Below are positions 9,092-18,256 of a stretch of DNA of 50,272 nucleotides, piece after piece (the stretch's first letter is position 1; every line of letters starts with the position of its first letter). Location: contig JBBIII010000010.1 in the NCBI GenBank assembly GCA_037446575.1, positions 1 to 50,272 on the forward strand. The letters run 5' to 3'. The DNA is from JBBIII01 sp037446575. Its GTDB lineage: Bacteria > Bacteroidota > Ignavibacteria > UBA10030. Below the pieces are notes generated by a model that saw only the letters and a program-made list of their open reading frames with translations, had not been told where the DNA came from and did not search any database. The position numbers were made by a program, and so were the translations under genes.

Positions 9092-11734
9092 ATGGTAATT
9101 AAAAGAATAATTTATTTCGCGCTATTATTTGTTGTTGGGTGTATTTCTTATAAAGAGTTACAGCCCATACCTGAAATAATCCCAGCAGAAGGACAAGTAC
9201 AATCTTTGAAAAATAGAGAAGAAAACTTTGTTTTGGAAAAAGGGGATAAATATGTAATTAAATTTCCGAGGCCTTCTCAAAACGATTTTTATCTGATTCT
9301 AATGGGTTATAAGAAACCCATCGTGTATGCCAGCTTGGAAAATTATTTTGATGCAGAAACCGAAACAGTGTTAACGCGGTCTTTTGGTTTCAAAGAAGGA
9401 TCTGTTCAAAAAGTTAAAGATGAAACATTGAGAAATGATACTTTAAGTATTTATTCTATCGATTCTATGTCGTCATATTATGTTTGGAAGATTGACACGG
9501 TTCGTGTGGATGTAGAGTTGGATATGAGATACAGATATGTTTTTCGATGGAGATATATTTTTGAAAACGATTATGAACGCATTCTAAGTTTATATAATAA
9601 CAATATGTCTGATAGAACGATATATAATAGCATCAATTTGAATTATGATGTAAATAAAATTGAGTTAGTAAAAAATATAGATTTAGTTAAGCCCCGAAAA
9701 AGCAAGTTACAAGAAATTAGAAATGAATTAGCAAACATAGAAAAAGTATTTCCAAAAGATATAAAGTTAAGCGCAGATACTGCTTATACAACATACATTG
9801 AATTATGTAATAAGATTGACGAAGAGATTGAATTCCAGAACAAGTACATAAACTTATTGGTAACTCTAAAAGAGGAGAGAGACACTAAAGGAGATGTAAG
9901 AGCATTTTTAAATAAGGCGCCAGATTTTGCAGAATTTGTTTCAGGAATGTCAAATTATCCAACGCCAATCGCTCAGAAGGTGAGACAGATATTTATGGAA
10001 AGACTTAGGGAGGTCATTCCATTTTATGAATCGTTATTAAAGAAAAGCGATGTGTATGCAATAGGTCCTTATCCCGAATTGGAAAACGCTATAACATTAT
10101 ATAACGCATTCAATTTTCCTGTCCCAATGGATTGTAAATATTTAATTGAATTTATCCAAAAATTTGTCGAGGAACGAGATGCTCTAAAAAATGCCGAGTA
10201 TAATCTAACAGATATTGATGCTATTGCAGAAAATACTACTGATTATCCGACAGATTCTTTTTATCGTACGATATTGCATATACTCGGACAAACTAAAAGC
10301 GTAATTCCAATTTCGACAGCTTTACATGTTGAAAAATATGGAAAATATAGATGTGCATTAATTCTCGATCAAAAAATCATTTCAATAGCAAAATATGTTG
10401 ATATTTTAAAAGAACAAGTTGAATCAACGCAATCGATTGATCATTACATGCGTGAGATCAACACAATGTTTGAGAAAACACCTAAGTGGCCTTCAGATTC
10501 GTTTTATATAAAAATAGTCGATTATACCGAAGAAATGAAAAGAGTAACCCCTAAAACGGCTCCACAACGAGTTGAGCCATACAGTAACAGTCGGATATCA
10601 ACGTGGATAAATCGACGAATAGCTAATTCGATAAAATATGTAAATGAGTTTCAACAAAAATATGAGAAGGCATCTGTTATAGTTCCTCAGATTAATAATT
10701 TAAAAAGGCATGATAATTATCGCTCAATCATTCGCTTGCTGAATGCAAATAGAGCATTGAGTTTTCTAATAGCGCAATATCCAGATGTTGATGATTTGTC
10801 GCTTTCTAATCAGATTGCTGTGATTTCGAAGTTAATAGAGAACAGAGATTGGTATGCCGCTGAAATTAAATTAGAACAATTGTTCAATGACAAGGATTTT
10901 TTAAATCATAGTTTTATTGCAACAAAAAATAAATCTGTTAGACAGATTGAAAATGAGTTGTTTGATAAAATAGAGTTTTTATCTCGCAATAGAGCAGAAG
11001 ATTATGCAAAGAATAACGAAGCAGTTTTTAAGGATGTACAGGCAATGTATAAAGATTCTGCATTTCTACCTGTCTATGATATGACTTTTAGTTCGATATC
11101 AGAAAAAGATTTGATTCAAAAAAAGATGCAATTAGTTAATAATTTAAATGAAATACGTTACATAAGATTTCCGGAGTCTGCGATTAAGACACTATATAGA
11201 GAATTAACGAAAAATATAAGAGAATTCGGAGTTGAAAAGGCACGAGCAATTGTTGAACATGGAAAACAATATAAAGGAAAGGATAGGCAACTTAAAGGTT
11301 TAGTAGATGAATGTGATTATTCGGTAGCTAAAATTATATCTAAACCAAGCGAATACAGAAAATTTTATGCTTTGCCTTCCACAAGTAATCTAAAAGGAGT
11401 TAATGAATATATTATCAAATTAAATTTGAAAATTCCATCTGAAGCCGAGTTCCCGGTGTTCGATGTGAACTTAATAACGCCGCCTGAAATTGTTAAAAAT
11501 AATCCAAGTCATTCTTGGTATGATGAAATAACAGTCAACAAAAAAATAATTAAAAGCGAAGGACGATTTCATATAACAGCTCCTACGGCGTTGAATAATT
11601 ATGAAGCTCAAATAACGCCTGTGCAGATTGATAAGAATGTAAATAATATTCTAGAAATTAAATTTAAGTATGAGGGGTTTAGAGTTTTTGAATTCAGCGT
11701 TATGGCACAAAAACCTATTATTAGAAAAAATTAA
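9092..11734 (+). CDS. Large helical lipoprotein, function unknown
   Basis: An 880-residue protein. The N-terminus has two basic residues, a hydrophobic run and a lipobox-like FVVGC, predicting lipidation at C17, so it is probably membrane-anchored outside the cytoplasm. A 200-residue N-terminal region of mixed character contains many aromatic residues. A long helical middle holds degenerate repeats, seen as P-S/T-DSFY segments near residues 383 and 465 with a weaker relative near 288. The last 110 residues look like a beta-sandwich (KLNLKIPSEAEFPVFDVNLI). No enzyme motif is visible. GGAGG lies close before the ATG. It heads the transporter genes: the solute-binding-like gene starts 34 bp after it. 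A scaffold or receptor role with the ABC system is inference. Confidence 0.75.
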   Translation: MVIKRIIYFALLFVVGCISYKELQPIPEIIPAEGQVQSLKNREENFVLEKGDKYVIKFPRPSQNDFYLILMGYKKPIVYASLENYFDAETETVLTRSFGFKEGSVQKVKDETLRNDTLSIYSIDSMSSYYVWKIDTVRVDVELDMRYRYVFRWRYIFENDYERILSLYNNNMSDRTIYNSINLNYDVNKIELVKNIDLVKPRKSKLQEIRNELANIEKVFPKDIKLSADTAYTTYIELCNKIDEEIEFQNKYINLLVTLKEERDTKGDVRAFLNKAPDFAEFVSGMSNYPTPIAQKVRQIFMERLREVIPFYESLLKKSDVYAIGPYPELENAITLYNAFNFPVPMDCKYLIEFIQKFVEERDALKNAEYNLTDIDAIAENTTDYPTDSFYRTILHILGQTKSVIPISTALHVEKYGKYRCALILDQKIISIAKYVDILKEQVESTQSIDHYMREINTMFEKTPKWPSDSFYIKIVDYTEEMKRVTPKTAPQRVEPYSNSRISTWINRRIANSIKYVNEFQQKYEKASVIVPQINNLKRHDNYRSIIRLLNANRALSFLIAQYPDVDDLSLSNQIAVISKLIENRDWYAAEIKLEQLFNDKDFLNHSFIATKNKSVRQIENELFDKIEFLSRNRAEDYAKNNEAVFKDVQAMYKDSAFLPVYDMTFSSISEKDLIQKKMQLVNNLNEIRYIRFPESAIKTLYRELTKNIREFGVEKARAIVEHGKQYKGKDRQLKGLVDECDYSVAKIISKPSEYRKFYALPSTSNLKGVNEYIIKLNLKIPSEAEFPVFDVNLITPPEIVKNNPSHSWYDEITVNKKIIKSEGRFHITAPTALNNYEAQITPVQIDKNVNNILEIKFKYEGFRVFEFSVMAQKPIIRKN

Positions 11735-11768
11735 TTCATATAAATGCTATCATGAGGAATATAATTTT

Positions 11769-13502
11769 ATGGACAAAAAATATTTTTTTATTATTGGTAT
11801 TGTTTTAGTATTAATCGCTGCTGCGGTTGTATACTTATTTTGGAAACCAAATCTGAGGGGGAAAATAGTAATTCCGTATATCGCTCATCAAAAGCCAACA
11901 ATTGATCCACATTTACCAAGTTCAAATCAATTATCAGATAAACTTGACGAAGTATTGTTTGACGGATTGTTTAATGCGGTGGCTACTGCCAGCGGAGTTG
12001 TTTATGAAGATGGATTGGGTGAATTTATAGATATATCTGAAGATTTTATTGTTACAGTAAGGTTAAAAACAAATAAAAAATGGCACAATAGCTACAAAGT
12101 AAATGTCGATGATGAAAAAATAGATATAAGTAAAAACAAGGATATTTTTTTCACTGCTAACGATTTAAGTTTTACTTTGATGCGCATTCAAAACCTTGGA
12201 AGTTTATCGCCCGATTATATACTTGTTGCGCAGGCGCTAAAAACATTTGATTTTAGCGGGCCAGATGAAAATGGCGACATAAAATTTATCTTTAAGGCGG
12301 ATAGGATTTGGAAAGATGCCGACATTAAAGAGGTGCTATCATTTAAAATATTGCCGGCAAATTCCGATATGAACGCTCTAAATTATTATGTAGGCACGGC
12401 TTCATATCTTACGGTTAATCAGGTAAGCGGAACCCCGAATTTTTATAAAACTCCTGATAGTAGAGCAAGTATAGCGAATATTATTTTATCGCCTTTCATA
12501 GATAATAGCACTTTTACAACAGAAATAAAGAACAATAAAATTAATTTAATATTAGAAACACCGTTTGGAAGTGTTTCTCCAATATTATCAGATACAACAG
12601 CATTTTTCATAAAAACAAATATAAGCACTACATTTTTTGCAATATTATTTAACACTGAACGTCTTAATTTAGAACAACGTCGTGAAGTGCGAAAATTAAT
12701 AAATAACAAAATTCTTGTAGAACGTTTTTTCAGGGTTAACTCGCCTCAACAACGTCAGATAGTTGATTATAAGGGTAATAGAAACAATTATTATGATTAC
12801 ATAAATAATAGCGTGTTCCCAACGTCGTCATACTACGTAGATGAAAAAATTGTAGTTCCTGAAATCGATAACACTCCGCCAAATCTATCAATATTATCTA
12901 ACATCGTTGATATTAAAGCATGTGTGCACTATGGGTTTAGGGAAGAATATGGAGAATTGATTGACATACTCAACGATCCTGCCTTTACCAAACAAAGGGT
13001 GAAAGTAACAGCAGTCAAAAATGAAGATGTAAAAACGAGAAATTATGACGCTTTGCTTATAGCAATAAGCGGTTATAGAAGTAATTTCTTATTTGATCTT
13101 TATAATATATTTATGCGTGAACCGGATTTTGAAACAAATAAAATAAATCTTGTTGCTACCTCAGATGCCGCAGGGAAACAGGTAATAAGCGAAAGTACTT
13201 GGCAAGCACACAATAATTTTTTTAGTTTAGATACGAAAATTCAAAGCACAGAAAGTAAAAATATCGATCAATTAATGCGTTATATTTACGGTTTTATGTC
13301 GACAAAAGAAATTGGCGATAAACAGGCATACGCTGAACGTATAGATAAACTTGAACGTGAATTATGTCTTGGCGTATGGCTATTTTCATTACCTTCTATA
13401 GCATATTTCACTACACAGTTCGATAGCACTAGCGTTCAGCTATACGGAGTAGCATCGCAATTATCTACAATAAAGAAATGGAAAGAAACAAAAGACAAAT
13501 AA
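11769..13502 (+). CDS. Membrane-tethered family-5 solute-binding-like protein
   Basis: A 577-residue protein when started at the ATG at 11769 (MDKKYFFIIGIV), which begins exactly at a signal anchor; an upstream ATG at 11670 would overlap the lipoprotein gene and is rejected. After a single membrane helix (about 5-24) come features of the peptide/nickel SBP_bac_5 family: PTIDPHLPSSN, then LDEVLFDGLF, then VTVRLKTNKKWHNS, then FTANDLSFTLMRI (about 127-139). These match the usual positions of the ligand-binding fold, but the rest is diverged and binding residues cannot be assigned. An uncleaved helix in place of a lipobox would tether it to the inner membrane. It lies upstream of Dpp-like permeases and an ATPase, which supports a substrate-binding role. 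The ligand is unknown. Confidence 0.72.
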   Translation: MDKKYFFIIGIVLVLIAAAVVYLFWKPNLRGKIVIPYIAHQKPTIDPHLPSSNQLSDKLDEVLFDGLFNAVATASGVVYEDGLGEFIDISEDFIVTVRLKTNKKWHNSYKVNVDDEKIDISKNKDIFFTANDLSFTLMRIQNLGSLSPDYILVAQALKTFDFSGPDENGDIKFIFKADRIWKDADIKEVLSFKILPANSDMNALNYYVGTASYLTVNQVSGTPNFYKTPDSRASIANIILSPFIDNSTFTTEIKNNKINLILETPFGSVSPILSDTTAFFIKTNISTTFFAILFNTERLNLEQRREVRKLINNKILVERFFRVNSPQQRQIVDYKGNRNNYYDYINNSVFPTSSYYVDEKIVVPEIDNTPPNLSILSNIVDIKACVHYGFREEYGELIDILNDPAFTKQRVKVTAVKNEDVKTRNYDALLIAISGYRSNFLFDLYNIFMREPDFETNKINLVATSDAAGKQVISESTWQAHNNFFSLDTKIQSTESKNIDQLMRYIYGFMSTKEIGDKQAYAERIDKLERELCLGVWLFSLPSIAYFTTQFDSTSVQLYGVASQLSTIKKWKETKDK

Positions 13503-13715
13503 AAGGTTCGTCTTTCAAAAATAGTAAATAACACAACGTATTTATCATTCACGTTCCGCTTGCGGGCTTAACGGGAATTCTAATATGCAAGAAAAGATTA
13601 CCTGCTTGTACTAATAGTATGCCTATCTATAGGAACAATTTGTGCTGGTAAAATTTGCAGGAATAACATTCCATAAGTTATACAGAATAATCACAAAAAT
13701 AGCTTGATTAATTAA

Positions 13716-14585
13716 GTGGCGCTTATATTTATATTATTGTTTGCATTGAACTTTGTCGCGTACTCACAAATAAATCCGACAAAAGCAAATTTTCTTATAA
13801 TAGAAAAAACCGATCACCTTATCATATACAACAAATATCAACATAGAATAAATGATAGGGAAAGAGAACTTTTTAAAAGTTTTGTACCGCTTAGGATAAC
13901 AGAAAAAAATATTTTATTGCATGATAATTATACGTTAGGTATTAAAGTCGAATTAAACGGAAAATTTTTTTACATCCTAAAGCAAGATACCGAAACTATA
14001 TATAATGAATCGAAACTTGGTTTTGTCAAGTATTTTAAAGATGTCGATGCACTAATGGATACAATTCAATTAATATCTGAAAGTAAAATTTTATCTAAAC
14101 CTGAGGATATAAAAACAAGAATAGCATTAGGAAGGAATGAAAAACTCTTTAGAATATTTAAAACCGAAGAGCATATATACGTAAAAACATTGAATGATGA
14201 TTCTGTATATGGATGGCTCGATGCTAATAAGAATTTTGAATATTCAATAATTAGGTGGGAAAGAAAAGCAAATATTGACAAGAGTATAGGCAATACAATA
14301 TTATTATCTCGGTTACAAAAAAAAATTGATGAAATGAATAGAGTTCTTGAGGAAATATACAAGTATTTTAATAATAAGTCTCGCGTTCAGAGAGAGATAC
14401 CTAAGTGGAATTATTACTTAGAAGAGGGAAGCGTAACATATATTTTTGAGCCAAGTTATTATGTGAAACACTATCCTAACAGCATTCAACGTATGGCGGC
14501 TAATTTGATAGATGTTGCGTCGAATTCAAACCTTTCAATTTATTATTCGCACGGCAAAATTGTAATTAAGCGGCAAACGGATTAG
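13716..14585 (+). CDS. Secreted protein of unknown function with SH3-like segments
   Basis: A 289-residue protein. The GTG start directly follows an in-frame TAA (13713-13715) and gives a hydrophobic signal sequence ending AYSQ. This lacks the usual lysine or arginine before the hydrophobic core. Two short beta-rich stretches look SH3-like: around residues 45-90, and the segment ending SVYGWLDANK near 165. A helical region follows (about 190-225), then a small beta C-terminus. No enzyme motif is seen. It lies between the solute-binding-like gene (213 bp upstream) and the first permease gene (9 bp downstream), so it is probably an accessory envelope subunit of the same system. The start is uncertain, and the missing n-region may reflect a nonsense change. 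Confidence 0.65.
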   Translation: MALIFILLFALNFVAYSQINPTKANFLIIEKTDHLIIYNKYQHRINDRERELFKSFVPLRITEKNILLHDNYTLGIKVELNGKFFYILKQDTETIYNESKLGFVKYFKDVDALMDTIQLISESKILSKPEDIKTRIALGRNEKLFRIFKTEEHIYVKTLNDDSVYGWLDANKNFEYSIIRWERKANIDKSIGNTILLSRLQKKIDEMNRVLEEIYKYFNNKSRVQREIPKWNYYLEEGSVTYIFEPSYYVKHYPNSIQRMAANLIDVASNSNLSIYYSHGKIVIKRQTD

Positions 14586-14594
14586 GAATTACTT

Positions 14595-15749
14595 ATGAGT
14601 TCTGCCTCGTATTCATTTAGATTCAAGAAAATAATTATTGAACATAGCATAAGTATTTTATTTGTTCTTTTTGTTTTTATAATTATAACGATATTTATTG
14701 AACATAAATTTAAAGAGGCTAAAAGAGAAAGACACAGTATCCAGCAAATTGTGAATATTGGCAATATTAATTTTAGCGACACACTCCATAGAGAATTATT
14801 TAAAGAAACTGCCAGGATTTATTATTCTTATCATCCAGCAAATGTTGATTCGCTTTTACATTTTATCGAGTCCCAAAGAACAAAGCTATTTACTGACGAG
14901 GCGTACAAAAAGGGGAGCATAAGTAACGAGTTGTCATCTTCGGAAGCTTTAAATATTTTAGTTATGTATGCAAAATTTGTAGCTCTCTACTTAATCGTAA
15001 TGTTGCTTAGTTATTATCTTACCAACACTCTTGCTGTATATTACTTTGTAGAAAAGAAAAGAATGGGCAAAGGAGATAATAAGTATCACAATCTTATTTT
15101 GTCTGTCTCTAAAAATGATATCGACATAAATAGTAAAATGAAAGCTACTTTTATGTTTATAATTAAAGTAGTTAGAAATATTTTTATTGGAATAATTGCG
15201 CTTTTTCTTTTTTCTCCAGCATATATAATTGCATATTCGATGAAATCTATATTTGAAATAGGCAATTATGCGTTTATGATTGTGCTGGGCATTATTTCAA
15301 ATGGATTATTGATTAATTACGCTTATAAATTTTACACATATCTTATTCATGAAAGTCGGAAAGGATATGTTGAAACCGCTATCGTAAAAGGATTAAGTAG
15401 ATCTTACGAATGGAATACAAAAGATGGCATTTCAATAAAAAGTATTTTAAAGGTTAATAAAAAATTTACTTCTCATATATTCCAACACATATATGTTAAT
15501 GCAAGGTATCAATATATTGGAGCAATGAAACAATACACTTCGTTTATGATTACTGGATTGATCATTATTGAAATGGCGTTAAATATTCACGGACATTTAT
15601 GTTATGAATTATTAAAGAATATACTTTATAACCGATATCAAAGCGCTTTGCTGATAATATTTTTAGTTTTTTTGTTAGTCAAAGCCTCTGAAATATTAAT
15701 TGATTACTGGGCATTACGAGAAACGCATAAGTATGAAAATGCAGTATAA
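14595..15749 (+). CDS. Divergent DppB/OppB-type ABC permease
   Basis: A 384-residue polytopic protein. A first membrane helix at about 17-37 is followed by a roughly 80-residue extracytoplasmic region, then helices near 120-145, 190-212, 222-245, 315-335 and 350-370. This matches the B-subunit topology of peptide permeases. The cytoplasmic loop after residue 256 reads GYVETAIVKGLSRSYEW, a recognisable form of the EAA loop of DppB (dYVrtArAKGLs in relatives), which docks on the ATPase. The rest is strongly diverged, and automatic annotation would probably call it hypothetical. The gene starts 9 bp after the secreted protein and overlaps the next permease gene. Confidence 0.72.
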   Translation: MSSASYSFRFKKIIIEHSISILFVLFVFIIITIFIEHKFKEAKRERHSIQQIVNIGNINFSDTLHRELFKETARIYYSYHPANVDSLLHFIESQRTKLFTDEAYKKGSISNELSSSEALNILVMYAKFVALYLIVMLLSYYLTNTLAVYYFVEKKRMGKGDNKYHNLILSVSKNDIDINSKMKATFMFIIKVVRNIFIGIIALFLFSPAYIIAYSMKSIFEIGNYAFMIVLGIISNGLLINYAYKFYTYLIHESRKGYVETAIVKGLSRSYEWNTKDGISIKSILKVNKKFTSHIFQHIYVNARYQYIGAMKQYTSFMITGLIIIEMALNIHGHLCYELLKNILYNRYQSALLIIFLVFLLVKASEILIDYWALRETHKYENAV

Positions 15750-16629
15750 GTATAAAAATAAATTCCTGAATAAATTCTTCATGATTGTTATACAACGGAA
15801 AGACATTCGCTGGATGGTTATTTGGGTTTTGGGCGCAATGATTATATGGACATGGAACATAATATTTTTAAATAAATTATCTTATAAATTAATCCAATCT
15901 GCCATAATAAATACAAGCATAGAAGTGATTTTTGCCGTTATGTTTTCTTTGGCATTTGGTTGGTTACAATCGATGGCTTTATATTTTTTCGATTCAAGTC
16001 AACGGCGGAATATATTTCTTTCAATAATATTCATGCAAAATATTATTCGTTCTATTCCGCAAATTATTGGTCTTTTAATCGGATATGTAATATTAACATT
16101 GCTAATAATGAATGGAGTTGTAAGTTCACACTTAGGTCAAATACTTTGGATGTCGTTTATCATTGGTATATTCTGTTCGCTAGAAGTGAGCGATTTAATA
16201 ATTGAAAGAATAAATTATTTCAAAAAATCGGATTACTTTAACGCAATGTTATGTTGCGGAGTAAAAGAACGCAGAATAATAAATAGAGAAATATTATTGA
16301 AAAGCAGCGCTGCTCATCTTTTTCATAAAACCATTTCGCTTTTTGGAGTAGTAATATTTCTACAGTGCAGTATTGATTTTATTATTTCCATAGGATTATC
16401 GCTTGATGTCAGTTTAAGCAATTTTCCAGTTACGCTTGGAGGCCTCCTCGCTAAATTTGACAGCAAACAGGATATTTTGGCTTTCGGGGCTATGTTCATG
16501 GATATTACTTACTTGCCGCGTATATTTTTTGAGCATTTACAAGGCGTAAGTATCGCATTGATTATTGTTTATACTTTGTTATGTCTTCATCAAATTGCAG
16601 ATGGAATAGCGCAAGAATACGATTTATAA
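15733..16629 (+). CDS. Divergent DppC/OppC-type ABC permease
   Basis: A 298-residue polytopic protein when started at the ATG at 15733, overlapping the preceding permease by 17 nt; an ATG at 15700 would extend the overlap to 50 nt. Membrane helices appear near 22-45, 60-85, 110-135, 140-160, 200-225 and 260-290. The loop from residue 167 reads DYFNAMLCCGVKERRIINRE, matching the DppC form of the EAA motif (Y-A-G-S-rRii-H in relatives). With the upstream permease it gives the two different membrane subunits expected of a peptide/nickel-class ABC transporter. The ATPase gene begins 6 bp later. Confidence 0.7.
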   Translation: MKMQYKYKNKFLNKFFMIVIQRKDIRWMVIWVLGAMIIWTWNIIFLNKLSYKLIQSAIINTSIEVIFAVMFSLAFGWLQSMALYFFDSSQRRNIFLSIIFMQNIIRSIPQIIGLLIGYVILTLLIMNGVVSSHLGQILWMSFIIGIFCSLEVSDLIIERINYFKKSDYFNAMLCCGVKERRIINREILLKSSAAHLFHKTISLFGVVIFLQCSIDFIISIGLSLDVSLSNFPVTLGGLLAKFDSKQDILAFGAMFMDITYLPRIFFEHLQGVSIALIIVYTLLCLHQIADGIAQEYDL

Positions 16630-16635
16630 GCGAGT

Positions 16636-18132
16636 ATGATTAAACATACATTTAATATAGCAATTAAAAAGCACGGCAGATTATTAGTTGATATCAAAGA
16701 TTTCCATTATGCAGACAACAAAATTACATTTCTATTTGGAGAGTCTGGCATAGGAAAATCGCTGATTTCAAAAGTAATTTATGGAATACTCGATTCAGTT
16801 GAGTTTCATATTACAGTAAATAATAAATCATATAAAGAATATTGCCAAAGCGAATATCCGTTAGAGATACAAGAGAATAGTTTTTTTGTTTTTCAAGAGC
16901 CCTCGACGCATTTGAATCCGTTAATGAAGTTAACCGAACAAATGTATGAAAATAATTTTGCAGATAGGCATACTTCCAGTAAGGTGTTTCAAAAGCTATG
17001 GGATACAACCGATAACGAGTTTAAAAAAAATATATTGAATATTTATCCAAAACCCTACCGACCAAGCGGTGGAGAAAAGCAAAGGTTTTTGCTTGCAATG
17101 GCTTTTGCAAAAATTGAAAAGCTGAAATACAAGACTACTGCAGGCAGGAATTTGTTTGTATTCGATGAGCCAAGCGGAAGCTTAGATAATTATTTTAGAG
17201 ATATTTTTCTTTCGTACTTGTTAGAAGAATATAAAAGTCAAAAATATACAGCACTGTTCATTACTCACGATTATTCAATAATCAGCGCAATAAAAAATAT
17301 TGACAATAATTTAATTGAAAATATAGATTATAAAGAATTAGCGATAGAAGGGAATAGATTAACTTTAAGAAATTTTGCGCCAATAGAATACTTAGATTGG
17401 ATTAAAGAGCAAAAAAAGAATAATGGATATGAGAATAGAGAATTAACAAGAAAAGAATTGTTATCCCTTGAAAGCGGCGTAGAGGTAATAAAAAAAAGGA
17501 TTTATATTTCAAAGGAGAGGGAGCAAAAGCTATATAATCCATTAAAGATTTACTCTTATTCAATTACATATCTAAAGGCTCCCAGCGGTGTTGGAAAAAC
17601 AACCTTAGCAAAAAGCATTATGGGCTTAATAAAAGCAACACAACTTAGAATAAAAATAAAGAATAAAGAACTTAATGAGTCAACCTCTATTGCATATTGG
17701 AAAAAATATATTTGGGGCAAACAAATAGCAATGACATTTCAGCATGCTGACGAAGCAATAAATCAAGAATCAACTGTTGGCGGAACATTAAAAGGCTTGA
17801 AAACAAATATGAGTTATGATGAGATAATTAAATTAATGAGCAATTTATTCGAACTAACAGTAGATAGTGTGTTTCTTAGAAAAAAAGTAAAGTATTTAAG
17901 CGGTGGACAAAAACAGAAGCTTAATTTAATCCGGTCATTTGTCTTGAACACAGATATTTTAATTTTAGATGAACCGTTAAATGGATTGGATTTTAAAAGT
18001 ATACAAAAAGTTCTTAAAATGATCGAGCATAAAAGATTGGAAGGGAAGGGAGTTTTGATTATATCTCACAATGAGGAAATATTCGATTCAATAGTCAATC
18101 CGGAAAACGTCTATTATATCCGTTCTGAATAA
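16636..18132 (+). CDS. Fused double ABC ATPase (DppD-DppF-like)
   Basis: A 498-residue protein with two complete nucleotide-binding domains. First: Walker A GESGIGKS (35-42, K41), Q-loop FQEPSTHLNPLMKL (the NP typical of Opp/Dpp ATPases), signature PSGGEKQR, Walker B LFVFDEPSGSLD, H-loop THDYS. Second: Walker A PSGVGKTT (316-323, K321), Q-loop FQHADEAINQ, signature LSGGQKQK, Walker B ILILDEPLNGLD, H-loop SHNEE. All catalytic residues are present in both halves, so both sites should bind and hydrolyse ATP. The iron-sulphur cysteines found at the C-terminus of many DppD/DppF proteins are not apparent. One polypeptide replaces the usual two ATPase subunits. It is the last gene of the transporter run. 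Confidence 0.9.
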   Translation: MIKHTFNIAIKKHGRLLVDIKDFHYADNKITFLFGESGIGKSLISKVIYGILDSVEFHITVNNKSYKEYCQSEYPLEIQENSFFVFQEPSTHLNPLMKLTEQMYENNFADRHTSSKVFQKLWDTTDNEFKKNILNIYPKPYRPSGGEKQRFLLAMAFAKIEKLKYKTTAGRNLFVFDEPSGSLDNYFRDIFLSYLLEEYKSQKYTALFITHDYSIISAIKNIDNNLIENIDYKELAIEGNRLTLRNFAPIEYLDWIKEQKKNNGYENRELTRKELLSLESGVEVIKKRIYISKEREQKLYNPLKIYSYSITYLKAPSGVGKTTLAKSIMGLIKATQLRIKIKNKELNESTSIAYWKKYIWGKQIAMTFQHADEAINQESTVGGTLKGLKTNMSYDEIIKLMSNLFELTVDSVFLRKKVKYLSGGQKQKLNLIRSFVLNTDILILDEPLNGLDFKSIQKVLKMIEHKRLEGKGVLIISHNEEIFDSIVNPENVYYIRSE

Positions 18133-18256
18133 ATATCCATATAATGCATTTATATTATTGCGATTAACTATCAACTTTTATAAATTTTATTAGAATGATT
18201 AGAAAAAAAGTGGGGAATAAGCAGAATTAATTCAAAAAAATAAAATAAGAATATTG

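Noticed and set aside
11670..11768. Upstream start for the solute-binding-like protein
   Set aside because: It would overlap the lipoprotein gene by 65 bp and put 33 residues before the signal anchor; the ATG at 11769 fits the membrane helix.
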